The notes: generated from the letters alone by a model not told the origin. A stretch of 64,000 bases of DNA from Deltaproteobacteria bacterium (GCA_031278395.1 JAITKM010000007.1:124001-188000), one strand, 5' to 3'. Numbered from the stretch's first letter, positions 53,074 to 62,190 are shown. Numbers and translations are program-made.

Positions 53074-53751
53074 ATGGCAATTCCTAAAAATATTTGCTTT
53101 TTTGTAATTTTTTATTTTTTTCTAGCTCCCCCCCTATCAGCGGCAGAAAATAAAGGGGTTTATAAATATATTCGTGAGGACGGCGAGGTAATTTATACTA
53201 CAACGCCACAGAACAAAGGTGACCTTCCTGAACAATTACCTGAAATAAAAAAGGAGAATTTAACTTCCAAAGTTGAGAACCTGAAGCAAAATACTCCACG
53301 GACTTGTGAAGATCATGGAGGTATTAATTGCCAAGCTGGAGCTGGAGTTGAGAAAAACGTAATTTGTCATGATGGCTGGACTCAAGCAGAAATCCCTTAT
53401 CGTTTAGCTTGTGTTAATGTTGTGTTAAAAATTATTAACACTAGTTTGGTTGGGCAAGATGGACAAATTATGGATTATGATAAAAAAAAGAATATCCTAG
53501 ATGAAATTAAGCTAAAACGCGCTACAGCTGTGCAATTTACGGTTAGAAACAATAATACAGTTAAGGCTAAAGATGTCTTGCTCGCGCTGCAAATTTCACG
53601 GAATGAAAAGATTACCGCGCTAGGTAGCAACTATATTGAGCCATATGCTGTCGAAGATTATATTTTTCCTATTGCTGAGTTTCTTAAACAACCTAAACTC
53701 AAATATTTTAACACTGGCTTAATTAAATTAGAGTGTTCAAATTGTATGTAG
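53074..53751 (+). CDS. Exported DUF4124-like protein
   Basis: The 225-residue protein has a signal peptide (ICFFVIFYFFLAPPLSAAEN). It then has YKYIREDGEVIYTTTPQNKG, resembling the DUF4124 domain of periplasmic proteins, and TCEDHGGINCQAGAGVEKNV with later CHDGWTQAE, a conserved Cys pattern. The C-terminal 100 residues are beta-rich. Role unknown. Confidence 0.6.
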   Translation: MAIPKNICFFVIFYFFLAPPLSAAENKGVYKYIREDGEVIYTTTPQNKGDLPEQLPEIKKENLTSKVENLKQNTPRTCEDHGGINCQAGAGVEKNVICHDGWTQAEIPYRLACVNVVLKIINTSLVGQDGQIMDYDKKKNILDEIKLKRATAVQFTVRNNNTVKAKDVLLALQISRNEKITALGSNYIEPYAVEDYIFPIAEFLKQPKLKYFNTGLIKLECSNCM

Positions 53752-53865
53752 GTACATAGATGAGATAAAAGAGATGTATGCGGCAAAGTAAAATGCCGAG
53801 AAAATTCTCAGGTATACACGCCGCCGTCGCAGGAAGAACTCGAAAATTACACAGGGATAACCCTA

Positions 53866-54088
53866 TTACTTCATTTCAGCAGTCCAGACATCCGCCAGAT
53901 TCTCCGCCTGCTTTATAACAAGCTCTATTGCGGCGGGCTGTTTGTCCGGCGGATAGCCATATTTATTAAGTATCCTTTGGACGCTGACCATAATGCGGGC
54001 GCGGAGCTGTCTCTTTGATGGCAAAGTCAATGGTCGCGTTTTTTCTGACCTTGTCCGCTATCTTGCGGACGATTTCCCGAGGCTGCCC
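53866..54088 (-). pseudogene. hsdR C-terminal remnant (type I restriction subunit)
   Basis: On the minus strand two frames read REIVRKIADKVRKNATIDFA then, after a one-base shift, RARIMVSVQRILNKYGYPPD and QAENLADVWTAEMK ending at 53866. This matches the C-terminal (DUF3387) part of HsdR. The 5' part is missing. The DNA is GC-richer than its surroundings. Confidence 0.7.
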
Positions 54089-54635
54089 TTATTCCATAAA
54101 GTCGAGTGGTTGCCCGTTCAGCGTTGACTTTACCTCTCTCCACATTGGCATATATTTATCCATTAAAGCGACAAACTTTTTATTGTGCTTTTTTCTCAAC
54201 AAGGTGAACTAATTCGTGGATAACGACGTATTCGAGGCTTTCCGGCGTTTTCTTGGCAAGCTGTGTGTTCAGCCTATTTTTCCTGTGTTTGTGTTGCTCG
54301 TTCCCCAACGGGTGGTCATGTATTTGGTTTGCCACGTTGAAGTGCGCGTTATCTATAATCCCTCGGAGGTTGTTCGCCTCGGCAAGGCGGGCGATGACTT
54401 TATCCATTTCTTCGCCGATGTTCTTATTGCCGATAAGCGCAAGCATATCATCAAAACTCCCGCCTTCGGGAACGTCGATGTCGCCGTATGCCACGCCTTT
54501 GAACTTGTCCGACACATACTTCACGAACAAAAGCGTCAGTATGTAATCTTTGTATTGTGAACTGTCCATGCCGCCGCGCAAGCTGTCGCAGCTTACCCAA
54601 AGGCTTGAATAGAGTTCACTTTTCTTGACCGCCAT
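54089..54635 (-). pseudogene. hsdM N-terminal remnant joined to a metallopeptidase (YgjP-like) C-terminal remnant
   Basis: From ATG 54635 the frame reads KSELYSSLWVSCDSLRGGMD and QYKDYILTLLFVKYVSDKF through about residue 100, which is the HsdM N-terminus. It then switches to LAKKTPESLEYVVIHELVHL, the HExxH region of the YgjP/DUF45 metallopeptidase usually encoded after hsdR. The frame ends at 54180, but homology continues in another frame (HNKKFVALMDKYMPMWREVK...) to the stop at 54089, with a shift in the T-run 54189-54194. The gene is scrambled by deletion and decayed. Confidence 0.75.
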
Positions 54636-54912
54636 TAGCTATCCCTCCGAGTTGTGCATCTATATAAGAATTAGTGCGCTGTTAGTTTTCTTCAGCGCTC
54701 TCGCCGGAAATTAAGTAACTGCCCAGTTCAGGCGTGTATATGTTAAATGCTCGGGGTGAGGGGGGCGTTTGTTGAACCATCCCCTCGGAAAACAGTCAGC
54801 ATTAATCTCGCGAGGCACGAATGTATAACCTCCTAACCGAATAAGTGATCGATTGGTCGAGTCGCAATAATGACACGCGGCGCTTGATACACTAAGAGTG
54901 TAATTCTGTAAA
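54636..54912. other. GC-richer relic DNA without a gene
   Basis: These 277 bases upstream of the hsdM remnant share its higher G+C and hold no convincing frame. It is probably the leftover flank of the imported restriction cluster. Confidence 0.35.
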
Positions 54913-55320
54913 TTAATTTACTGTTTGCAGCGAAACATTACTGCCGCCGGATTGGTTGATGACTTCCATAACTGAAACAAGTTGTTGTGTAGTAGAGCTC
55001 CGCTCCGCTTGTAACAGGATAGCTTGTTGCGGGTCTGTGTTTAATTGTCTAGTTAACTGCTTTTTTAATTCGGCTAAGTTAATCGGGGATTTATTGAAAA
55101 AAATACTACCATCCTTAGTAACGGAAATAACTAAGACACTTTTTTTATTCATCTCAATTGTATTCTGTGATTCTGTTTGGGGTAAATCAAGCTTAAGCCC
55201 CTGTAGATCAATAAATGAACTGGTAACCGAAAAAAACAACAGCAATAAAAACACTACGTCAATTAGTGGCGCCATGGTAATTTCTGGTTTTATTTTATGA
55301 GGATTGGTAAACTTCAACAT
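54913..55320 (-). CDS. Biopolymer transport protein ExbD/TolR
   Basis: The 135-residue inner-membrane protein has one N-terminal membrane helix with the essential Asp (MAPLIDVVFLLLLFFSVTSS) and a periplasmic domain ending in the LVSVMEVINQSGGSNVSLQT pattern. It works with the ExbB/TolQ-like channel upstream to couple proton flow to an outer-membrane receptor or Tol system. It overlaps exbB by 7 bases. No tonB or tolA is present in the window. Confidence 0.92.
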   Translation of the reverse strand: MLKFTNPHKIKPEITMAPLIDVVFLLLLFFSVTSSFIDLQGLKLDLPQTESQNTIEMNKKSVLVISVTKDGSIFFNKSPINLAELKKQLTRQLNTDPQQAILLQAERSSTTQQLVSVMEVINQSGGSNVSLQTVN

Positions 55321-55937
55321 GACTTAAAGTATATAATAATTCTGGTAACATTATTTTTCATCAGTGCTTTGCATTTTTCAATCTCAGTATCCAAATAGTA
55401 ATAAACTACCGTGTAAGGAATAGCGATAATTAAACCAAACGCTGTAGTTAAAAGCGCTTTCCAAATGCCTCCACCCAACAAAGCCGGATTAATTTGATTG
55501 CCCGCTATCTCAATTCCACGAAAAACGTCAATCATACCTAATACCGTGCCTAACAAACCAAGCAAAGGACTAAGTGTAATAATAGTAGCTAACAACCGCA
55601 GCCACGAATTAAGCGCGCCCACAAGATTAGCGCCGACACGTTCAAGCTCAATTTCTATATCTGGAGCTGATAATTTATTAGCGGAACAAAGCTTTGTCGC
55701 AACTTCCATAATACTTGCCACTGGTGAAGGAGTTAATTTTAAATTGTTTAAGGCAAGCGCCAGGTCCTTATTTTCTAAAGCGTTAAAAAATAAATCAGCA
55801 AAGTGCGTATCACTCAATTTTAATTTTTTAAACTCAAAAAGCTTGTAAAGAGTAAGCGCCAGCGCCACGATTGAGCAAAGCAACAGCGGATACATGACCC
55901 ATCCGCCTCTAGTTAAATATTCAATTAAAAGTGCCAT
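55314..55937 (-). CDS. ExbB/TolQ/MotA-type proton channel
   Basis: The start is placed at ATG 55937 (MALLIEYLTRGGWVMYPLLL), giving 207 residues. The longer frame to 56015 has no membrane start. Hydrophobic segments include CSIVALALTLYKLFEF, a middle pair in SPLLGLLGTVLGMIDVFRGI with the typical LGxLGTVxGM motif, and GIWKALLTTAFGLIIAIPYT. It forms the stator with ExbD. Genes are a two-gene unit. Confidence 0.92.
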   Translation of the reverse strand: MALLIEYLTRGGWVMYPLLLCSIVALALTLYKLFEFKKLKLSDTHFADLFFNALENKDLALALNNLKLTPSPVASIMEVATKLCSANKLSAPDIEIELERVGANLVGALNSWLRLLATIITLSPLLGLLGTVLGMIDVFRGIEIAGNQINPALLGGGIWKALLTTAFGLIIAIPYTVVYYYLDTEIEKCKALMKNNVTRIIIYFKSC

Positions 55938-56077
55938 AAAGTTAGATTTTTTAAGCGGACAAAATCGCGCGAGGTTTTCCGAGAGTGTGAAATGAACCGC
56001 TGCGAATTTTGGCACGCTCCTATAAATTTTGCTAAGAACTACGCGACAGGCGGGGAGTTAGCACATTAGTTTAATTT

Positions 56078-56093
56078 TGGCACTGCTTTTGCT
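56078..56093 (+). promoter_or_regulatory. Sigma-54 promoter for the flagellar operon
   Basis: tggcactgcttttgct has the -24 GG (56079-56080) and -12 GC (56091-56092) exactly 10 bases apart, with TGGCAC and TTGCT matching the RpoN consensus. Transcription should start near 56104, about 200 bases before the first flagellar-cluster gene. Sigma-54 control of flagellar genes is common. No enhancer site was identified. Confidence 0.68.
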
Positions 56094-56302
56094 TATTAGA
56101 GTCGAGGTAGAAAATTAAGAAATAAAAAATAAATAATATTATGAAGAATTAATCTAATATTAATAGCTAATTATGGAAGAAAAAAAGGTTTTAAATTGGA
56201 ATTTTTGATTTTTAATAAAATAAGTTTTTGCCTTTTAGTGTCGGTTTTTTGACAAAATTATTTCGACTCTAGGTTTAAAATGACATTTTTTGGAACTTTA
56301 AT

Positions 56303-57064
56303 ATGATAAAGACAATGATAAATATTACTTTTTTTGGACTGCTAGCAATCTCGGCTGTGTCTCTAATTTTAAGTGTTAAAGACAAGTTCAAAAAACACAA
56401 AGAACTAGATGCTAAAGCGGAAATGCAAAAACTTCAGGACTATCTTAAGGAGTTAATAGATTCTGCGGAACGTGCCAGCGCTAACCTCAATGAGCAATTA
56501 ATGATCCGTAGAAATGAGTTAGAGGAATTGCTACTGAAAATTTCAGCAGCAGAAAAAAGTATCCTTGAAAAGGAACAAGAACTATCTAGTAAAAAATTTG
56601 TTTTAAAAGAAAACCCATTAGATACAGTTTCATCCTTATCAGATAGTATTGAACTTACAGTAACGAATGCAATTGAAACCAAGAAAAAACGTTCAACCAA
56701 AAAGAAAGACTTCACGCTCGGTGCTTTATTTGGCTCTAATAGAACAGAAGTGGCAGATCCTTATTTAGTTAGCGCCGCAGATTTAGAAAGCAATTTGCTT
56801 AATGCTCCAGCAGCTGAATTAGATGAAATAACGCTTGCAGCAGCTCCACAAGACAAAAGTTCTGAGCTAGTCAATGAAATAGTCGCGTTAGAGAGTGGTA
56901 GCGATAATTTAGAATTTGTTAGGTATCTTGATCCAATAACTTTGAAAATTGCCAGACGTTTGTTTGGTCAGGGATATTCTGAGCAGATAATTTCAAAGAA
57001 GTTAGATATTTCTGTCTCTCAAGTAAGAGTTTTAGAACGATATTTAGCCACACAAAATATTTAA
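56303..57064 (+). CDS. DUF2802-like membrane-anchored coiled-coil protein at the head of the flagellar cluster
   Basis: The 253-residue protein has one N-terminal membrane helix (INITFFGLLAISAVSLILSV), a coiled coil (about 35-100: AKAEMQKLQDYLKELIDSAE, LIRRNELEELLLKISAAEKS-like), an acidic linker, and a C-terminal helix-turn-helix-like motif (ARRLFGQGYSEQIISKKLDI then SVSQVRVLERYL). Such proteins often sit next to flagellar or chemotaxis genes. It is 9 bases before flgF. Function unknown. Confidence 0.6.
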   Translation: MIKTMINITFFGLLAISAVSLILSVKDKFKKHKELDAKAEMQKLQDYLKELIDSAERASANLNEQLMIRRNELEELLLKISAAEKSILEKEQELSSKKFVLKENPLDTVSSLSDSIELTVTNAIETKKKRSTKKKDFTLGALFGSNRTEVADPYLVSAADLESNLLNAPAAELDEITLAAAPQDKSSELVNEIVALESGSDNLEFVRYLDPITLKIARRLFGQGYSEQIISKKLDISVSQVRVLERYLATQNI

Positions 57065-57073
57065 AATTAATTT

Positions 57074-57832
57074 ATGGATAGAGGTATATATACATCAACA
57101 TCTGGTGGCATGGTTGCAGAAAGACGCATTGAGATTGTGAGTAACAATCTCGCCAACGTCAATACAGCTGGTTTTAAAGGTCAACGAATTGTTTCCAGAC
57201 AACAAGAATTTGCCGATACTTTAGCTAGCGTAATTGCTACAACTCCAAACTATGCGCAATCAGAACACGCTTATACGCCTGGCGTGGTTGATATCACAGC
57301 CGAAACAGATTTTTCCAGCGGACCTATTAATCATACTGGTAACCCCTTAAATGTAGCCTTAGGTGAAGCGGATGGTTTTTTTGTAGTGCAAGTTGGCGAT
57401 GAAGAACGTTACACGCGGGCAGGAAGTTTTACGCTCAATGCTAATCGTGAGCTGGTAACTGCCGATGGTCAACATGTTTTAGGTGCTGACGGTATTATAA
57501 CTTTGCCAGCCACAGGTAAAGCTTCCATTTCCGAAAATGGAACAGTTCTTGCGGGAGAACAGGTTGTTAGCAAACTCCGAGTAGTTAAAGTTACGGATAA
57601 AGCGCTGCTAGAAAGAATAGACGGCACAAGATTTAAGTTTAGCGGGGACGGAGAAACTACAGAAATGCCAGAATATCGGTTAGCTACTGAATCTTTGGAA
57701 ATGCCTAATGTTTCAACAGTTAGCTCAATGGTTGAGCTAATTAGCGCGTCGCGAACCTTTGAGGCGTATACCAAAACAGTCAAAACTATTGATGAAATAA
57801 ATGAACGAGTTACTAAATTAGTCAGAGGCTGA
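57074..57832 (+). CDS. flgF: Flagellar basal-body rod protein FlgF
   Basis: FlgF is a proximal rod protein. The 252-residue protein has the rod N-terminal motif MVAERRIEIVSNNLANVNTAGFKG, a central domain with NPLNVALGEADGFFVVQVGD, RYTRAGSFTLNANRELVTAD, and the C-terminal SMVELISASRTFEAYTKTVK with DEINERVTKLVRG. Full-length. It is first of the rod/ring genes, followed by flgG after 28 bases. Confidence 0.93.
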   Translation: MDRGIYTSTSGGMVAERRIEIVSNNLANVNTAGFKGQRIVSRQQEFADTLASVIATTPNYAQSEHAYTPGVVDITAETDFSSGPINHTGNPLNVALGEADGFFVVQVGDEERYTRAGSFTLNANRELVTADGQHVLGADGIITLPATGKASISENGTVLAGEQVVSKLRVVKVTDKALLERIDGTRFKFSGDGETTEMPEYRLATESLEMPNVSTVSSMVELISASRTFEAYTKTVKTIDEINERVTKLVRG

Positions 57833-57860
57833 GGTAATTATAAATAAGGAATAAAAAATT

Positions 57861-58652
57861 ATGCTTAGATCATTATATATTGGCGCAACTGGGATGATAG
57901 CTCAACAACTTAGTTTGGACGTTGTTGCTAATAACTTAGCTAATGCTAATACCACTGGATACAAGAAAGGACGCGCAGATTTTCAAGACTTAATGTATCA
58001 AATTGTGCAAGAGCCGGGAACTACTGCTAATCAAGCCGGCACAGGTCCAACAGGTATTCAAGTTGGTCTGGGTGTGCGTCCAGCCGCAGTAGGAAAAATT
58101 TTTACCCAGGGCGATTTTCAATCAACTAATAATCCTCTGGATGTCGCTATTGAAGGTGACGGATTTTTCCAGATAACACTGCCGAATGGCGAATCTGCTT
58201 ATACTAGATCAGGAGCTTTTAAAATTAACGAAGATGGTTATTTAACAACTGCGGAAGGCTATTTAGTTGAACCAAATATTGCCCTGCCCGCAGATACTTT
58301 AGAAATTACAATTTCTGCAGCTGGGACTGTCGCGGTTAGTCAGCCTAATGCTAGCGCTTTAAATACGGTTGGAGAATTGCAGGTTGCAAGATTCCAAAAT
58401 CCCGCGGGCTTACGGGCTATAGGCAAAAATTTATTTCAAGAAACTGAATCTTCAGGAGCGCCAACACTGGCTGTGCCTGGTGAAGATGGTAGCGGAACTT
58501 TAGCGCAAAGGTTTTTGGAAGGTTCAAATGTAAGTGTTGTAGAAGAAGTTGTGCAAATGGTTACTAGTCAACGAGCATATGAAGCTAATTCAAAAGTGAT
58601 TCAAACCGCCGATCAAATTTTGCAATTAGCGCTTAATTTAAAGAGGTCTTAA
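57861..58652 (+). CDS. flgG: Flagellar distal rod protein FlgG
   Basis: FlgG makes the distal rod passing through the outer rings. The 263-residue protein begins MLRSLYIGATGMIAQQLSLD and VVANNLANANTTGYKKGRAD, has FQSTNNPLDVAIEGDGFFQI and SAYTRSGAFKINEDGYLTTA, and ends VSVVEEVVQMVTSQRAYEAN with SKVIQTADQILQLALNLKR. All are diagnostic, and the length (about 260) is exact. Confidence 0.97.
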   Translation: MLRSLYIGATGMIAQQLSLDVVANNLANANTTGYKKGRADFQDLMYQIVQEPGTTANQAGTGPTGIQVGLGVRPAAVGKIFTQGDFQSTNNPLDVAIEGDGFFQITLPNGESAYTRSGAFKINEDGYLTTAEGYLVEPNIALPADTLEITISAAGTVAVSQPNASALNTVGELQVARFQNPAGLRAIGKNLFQETESSGAPTLAVPGEDGSGTLAQRFLEGSNVSVVEEVVQMVTSQRAYEANSKVIQTADQILQLALNLKRS

Positions 58653-58656
58653 TTAT

Positions 58657-59280
58657 ATGGATTATTTAACTAATTATTTAATGAAATGGTTTTTATTTGG
58701 AATTATTTTGTTAATTCCAGCTTTAGTTTTGGCTGAAGAAGATCGACGTCTAATTGTCTCTATTCCGCAACAGGTGGAAGTCGGCTGTGAACAGGTTACG
58801 TTAGGAGAAATTGCTGAGATAATTTATAAAACTGACGCGCAAATTGATTTAGCTTCTAGGCTGGCAGAATTAAATCTTGGCATTGCACCGCAGCCCCAAA
58901 TTACTAAGCAGCTTGCCGGTGAGGAAATTTTAAAGAGCATTGAGGCAATTGGAATTTCACGCAATGCTATTGGTTATAGTATTCCGCAACAAGTTAGTAT
59001 CAAGAGAGTTAATAAAAAATTAGACTTTGAAGTTGCTAAGCCTAGTAACAATCAAGCTAATAAGCTTAACCCCAAAGCCGATAAAGTTGCGCCTTTAATT
59101 GTTAAAGGTAAGCCAATTAACGTGTTGTATAAGGATGGGTTGCTTTCGGTTATGTTAAGCGGCACTGCCTTGGGGGCAGCTGATAAAAATGAAGTTTTAA
59201 TGGTTAAAAATACTAAATCTCATAAGGTGATTAAAACTAAAGTTATTAATTCAGAGTTAGCAGAGGCGCTAGTTGAGTAG
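58657..59280 (+). CDS. flgA: Flagellar P-ring assembly chaperone FlgA
   Basis: FlgA helps FlgI form the P ring in the periplasm. The 207-residue protein has a signal peptide or hydrophobic export segment (WFLFGIILLIPALVLAEEDR), a middle VTLGEIAEIIYKTDAQIDLA region and a C-terminal SAF-like domain (PLIVKGKPINVLYKDGLLSV, then GTALGAADKNEVLMVKNTKS). It starts 4 bases after flgG. It is at the shorter end of the family length. Confidence 0.85.
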   Translation: MDYLTNYLMKWFLFGIILLIPALVLAEEDRRLIVSIPQQVEVGCEQVTLGEIAEIIYKTDAQIDLASRLAELNLGIAPQPQITKQLAGEEILKSIEAIGISRNAIGYSIPQQVSIKRVNKKLDFEVAKPSNNQANKLNPKADKVAPLIVKGKPINVLYKDGLLSVMLSGTALGAADKNEVLMVKNTKSHKVIKTKVINSELAEALVE

Positions 59281-59323
59281 ACTGTGTAGCATAGCTAATT
59301 GTGGCTATGTTCAAAGGAAAGAT

Positions 59324-60196
59324 ATGAAAAGCATAAATTTAATTTTAGTGTTGTTGCTAGGTTCCGCCTGTTCGCTAGGCAATACAGATGATAAATTCCA
59401 TTATGGCGCTGTCCCAGCCCGATCTTTTGCAAAATCAGTTCATGCTGGGCAGAATAAAGATTTTTCTGTGTATTTAGCTTTAAATGAAAATTCTGGATTG
59501 AATACCGCAGAGCAGCCCAGCCAAGATACTAAAAGTTTAATGAATATTGCTATGCCGCTAGCAAACTATGTTGGTCAGCAATATGCTGGTGACCCATATG
59601 CTGACCCGCTAGCAGATCCAAGGCAGGTTAAAAATCCATCTTTGTGGACGGATGATGGTAATACATATGGAATGTTTCGAGATTTAAGAGCCTATCAACC
59701 GATGGATGTAGTAACGGTGTTAATTCGTGAAAATAATTTTGGTAAGAAAAAAGCCGATACTAAAACAGATAGCAAGTTTAGTATTTCAGCTGGAATTGCC
59801 GCTTTATTTGGATTGGAGAAAAAGGTTGAAAGCGTGATGCCGTCTGATTTTAATGCCAATTCAATGGTGGACGCTACGACCAATAGTAAATTAGACGCTA
59901 AGGGCGAGACTAAGCGTGAAGGTTCGCTGACGGGGACGATTTCAGCGGTTATTATGGAGGTTCTGCCAAACGGTCTGATGCGCATTGAAGGTTCAAAAAT
60001 TATCAGCATGAATGCAGAAGAAGAGATTATGGTGATTAGTGGGTTAGTTAGGCAGCGCGATATTAATGCTGAGAATAGTATTGATTCGAGTAGAATCGCT
60101 AATATGCGGATAGATTTTTATGGTAAAGGCACACTGGGAGAGATTCAGGAACCGGGCTGGTTGTATGGGTTTTTAAAGAAAATAATGCCATTTTAA
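59324..60196 (+). CDS. flgH: Flagellar L-ring lipoprotein FlgH
   Basis: FlgH forms the outer-membrane L ring. From ATG 59324 the protein has 290 residues with lipobox LGSAC (Cys16); the longer frame from 59273 would bury it. Motifs include SLWTDDGNTYGMFRDLRAYQ and PMDVVTVLIRENNFGKKKAD, then GTISAVIMEVLPNGLMRIEG and ISGLVRQRDINAENSIDSSR. An aaaggaaagat ribosome site precedes the chosen ATG. An L-ring protein confirms an outer membrane. Confidence 0.94.
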   Translation: MKSINLILVLLLGSACSLGNTDDKFHYGAVPARSFAKSVHAGQNKDFSVYLALNENSGLNTAEQPSQDTKSLMNIAMPLANYVGQQYAGDPYADPLADPRQVKNPSLWTDDGNTYGMFRDLRAYQPMDVVTVLIRENNFGKKKADTKTDSKFSISAGIAALFGLEKKVESVMPSDFNANSMVDATTNSKLDAKGETKREGSLTGTISAVIMEVLPNGLMRIEGSKIISMNAEEEIMVISGLVRQRDINAENSIDSSRIANMRIDFYGKGTLGEIQEPGWLYGFLKKIMPF

Positions 60197-60208
60197 AGAC
60201 AGATTAAG

Positions 60209-61315
60209 ATGAAAAAAGTAATTTTGCTGATAGTATTTTTGTTGCAATTGCAGGTGTTAAATACTGCTCAGGCTATTCGCTTGAAAGACATTGCGGATGT
60301 TGAAGGTGTGCGAGGTAATGACTTGATTGGTTATGGATTGGTGATTGGCTTAAAAGGCACTGGTGATAAAGGGGGGATGGCATTTACTAACCAGAGTATG
60401 GCGAACATGCTGGAGCGGATGGGGATTCGAGTTAATAGTAAAGATTTAAAATTGCAAAATGTGGCTGCGGTTATGGTAACGGCAAAATTGCCAGCTTTTG
60501 CCAGACCTGGCATGAACATTGATGTTAATATTTCATCGATTGGTGATGCCCAGACTTTGCAAGGGGGAGTATTGACTTTGACTGCACTCAAAGGTCCTGA
60601 TGGTCAAGTTTATGCTGTAGCTCAAGGACCGCTAGCAGTTGGCGGTTTTAGTATGGATACGCCAACTGGTGATACAATTATGAAAAATCACCCGACAGTT
60701 GGATTTATTTCTAAAGGGGCAACTGTAGAAAAGGCAGTGCCTTTTGATTTATTTGCGTCAGGGCAGGTGCGGATTATGTTAAAGCATCCAGATTTTGTTA
60801 CAGCTATTCGGATTCAGGATGCAATTAATGCTAATTTAGGTAAAAAGATAGCCAAAGCCATGGATAATGTAAGTGTAGTTATTCCTTTAGAGATGTTAAA
60901 TGTTAGTGAGCCAGTTAAATTTATTTCTGCTATTTCGCAGGTGGAAGTCATTCCAGATACAGAGGCGCGAGTTGTAATTAATGAAAAGACTGGCACGATT
61001 ATCATGGGCGAGAATGTACGAATTTCAACGGTAGCAATTGCACATGGAAACCTCAATATCAATGTGCAGAAAGAAGTTGATGTTGTACAACCTGCGCCTT
61101 TCTCGGATGGAGAAACTGTAGTTGTGGAAAATCAGAGAGTTTCAGCTGAAGAAGAGGCGGGGCAGTTGATGTTAATGAAAATGAATAAAAGTGTGCAACT
61201 TGCAGACGTGGTTAAAGCGCTTAATGCACTTGGAGCTACGCCGCGGGATTTAATGGCAATACTTGAGGCGTTAAAAAAGTCTGGAGCAATGCACGCTGAG
61301 TTAGTAGTGATGTAA
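60209..61315 (+). CDS. flgI: Flagellar P-ring protein FlgI
   Basis: FlgI forms the peptidoglycan-associated P ring. The 368-residue protein has a signal peptide (VILLIVFLLQLQVLNTAQAI) followed by RLKDIADVEGVRGNDLIGYG, LVIGLKGTGDKG, RPGMNIDVNISSIGDAQTLQ with GGVLTLTALKGPDGQVYAVA, and a C-terminal QLADVVKALNALGATPRDLM. All are hallmarks of the family, full-length. It starts 12 bases after flgH. Confidence 0.97.
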   Translation: MKKVILLIVFLLQLQVLNTAQAIRLKDIADVEGVRGNDLIGYGLVIGLKGTGDKGGMAFTNQSMANMLERMGIRVNSKDLKLQNVAAVMVTAKLPAFARPGMNIDVNISSIGDAQTLQGGVLTLTALKGPDGQVYAVAQGPLAVGGFSMDTPTGDTIMKNHPTVGFISKGATVEKAVPFDLFASGQVRIMLKHPDFVTAIRIQDAINANLGKKIAKAMDNVSVVIPLEMLNVSEPVKFISAISQVEVIPDTEARVVINEKTGTIIMGENVRISTVAIAHGNLNINVQKEVDVVQPAPFSDGETVVVENQRVSAEEEAGQLMLMKMNKSVQLADVVKALNALGATPRDLMAILEALKKSGAMHAELVVM

Positions 61316-61318
61316 GTA

Positions 61319-61340
61319 GCATAGGCAATCTTGCCTGTGC
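61319..61340 (+). repeat. Short hairpin after flgI
   Basis: gcataggcaa (61319-61328) and ttgcctgtgc (61331-61340) form a 10-bp stem with one G-U pair and a 2-base loop. It starts 3 bases after the flgI stop. No T-run follows, so it may be an mRNA stem rather than a terminator. Confidence 0.5.
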
Positions 61341-61456
61341 GTGGTGAGCTAAAATTAGCTGCGATTAATTTCGCAAAATCGTTCAACGTCGTGTGAATTT
61401 TGTTCGTTCGCATAAATGTATATTGAGGTTGAACTCTTAAAGGTTAAACTAAGAAG

Positions 61457-61804
61457 ATGACACGTATAGGAAATAATTTCATAGCTGAGTATGCAAAAAG
61501 TTCAGACTTGACCTTAGTCAATAATAGTCTTGAAAAGGTAAAAAATTTGTCAAAACAAGAAGTTAACAACGAAAAAAAAATAAAAGAAGCTACTAACGGT
61601 TTTGAGGCATTATTATTGCAAGAAATGTTTAAATCTTTATGGTCAACGGTTGAAACCAAGGGGTGGATGGGAGAGACAGAGTCAAATGAAGCTAAGATTT
61701 ATAGAGATATGTTAAATCAAGCATTGGCAGATTCTATTGCGTCAGGTAAAGGCATTGGGATTAAAGATGTTGTGAAGAAGGAATTTAGTAAAGGTAGTTT
61801 GTAG
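61457..61804 (+). CDS. flgJ: Rod-binding protein (FlgJ N-terminal type)
   Basis: The 115-residue protein matches the N-terminal rod-cap domain of FlgJ: KIKEATNGFEALLLQEMFKS, then TVETKGWMGETESNEAKIYR and DMLNQALADSIASGKGIGIK. The peptidoglycan hydrolase domain of gammaproteobacterial FlgJ is absent, as in many deltaproteobacteria-like lineages, so another lytic enzyme must open the wall. It follows flgI by 141 bases. Confidence 0.88.
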   Translation: MTRIGNNFIAEYAKSSDLTLVNNSLEKVKNLSKQEVNNEKKIKEATNGFEALLLQEMFKSLWSTVETKGWMGETESNEAKIYRDMLNQALADSIASGKGIGIKDVVKKEFSKGSL

Positions 61805-61866
61805 TTTCTATGGTGTATTGTATAGCGATATTTTGCAATAAAGATTAAGGATATGAGGATAACATT

Positions 61867-62190
61867 ATGAATATTTCAGAGATTTTAAAAAACACTTTAG
61901 GTCAGAACACAATAAATGAAAGTTCAAAATCAGTAAAAGCTAATCCGATACAGGATAATGAAGAGAGCAGTAATTTGCAGGAAGACAATAAAGTTTTTGC
62001 TGAAGACACGGTTTCGTTATCTCCTACTTCCAGACAGTTGGCTCAAATTTCTAAGATAATTGCGGATGATAATGTAGCGCGAGCTGAGAAAGTTGCCACT
62101 TTAAAACGCCAAATTTCAAATGGTGAATACAATATTTCGTCTTACGAAGTTGGTAAAGCTTTATTAGATTATATTGAAGCTGATCTTTGA
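61867..62190 (+). CDS. flgM: Anti-sigma-28 factor FlgM
   Basis: FlgM binds and inhibits sigma-28 (FliA) until the hook is complete. The 107-residue protein has an unstructured N-terminal half and a typical C-terminal DTVSLSPTSRQLAQISKIIA then RAEKVATLKRQISNGEYNIS with SYEVGKALLDYIEADL. Its presence implies a sigma-28 regulon elsewhere. It ends the flagellar run in this window; flgN, flgK and flgL, which often follow, are not here. Confidence 0.92.
   Translation: MNISEILKNTLGQNTINESSKSVKANPIQDNEESSNLQEDNKVFAEDTVSLSPTSRQLAQISKIIADDNVARAEKVATLKRQISNGEYNISSYEVGKALLDYIEADL

Noticed and set aside
54216-54560. Plus-strand frames of 114 and 97 codons
   Set aside because: They lie opposite the HsdM/metallopeptidase remnant, whose homology is on the minus strand.
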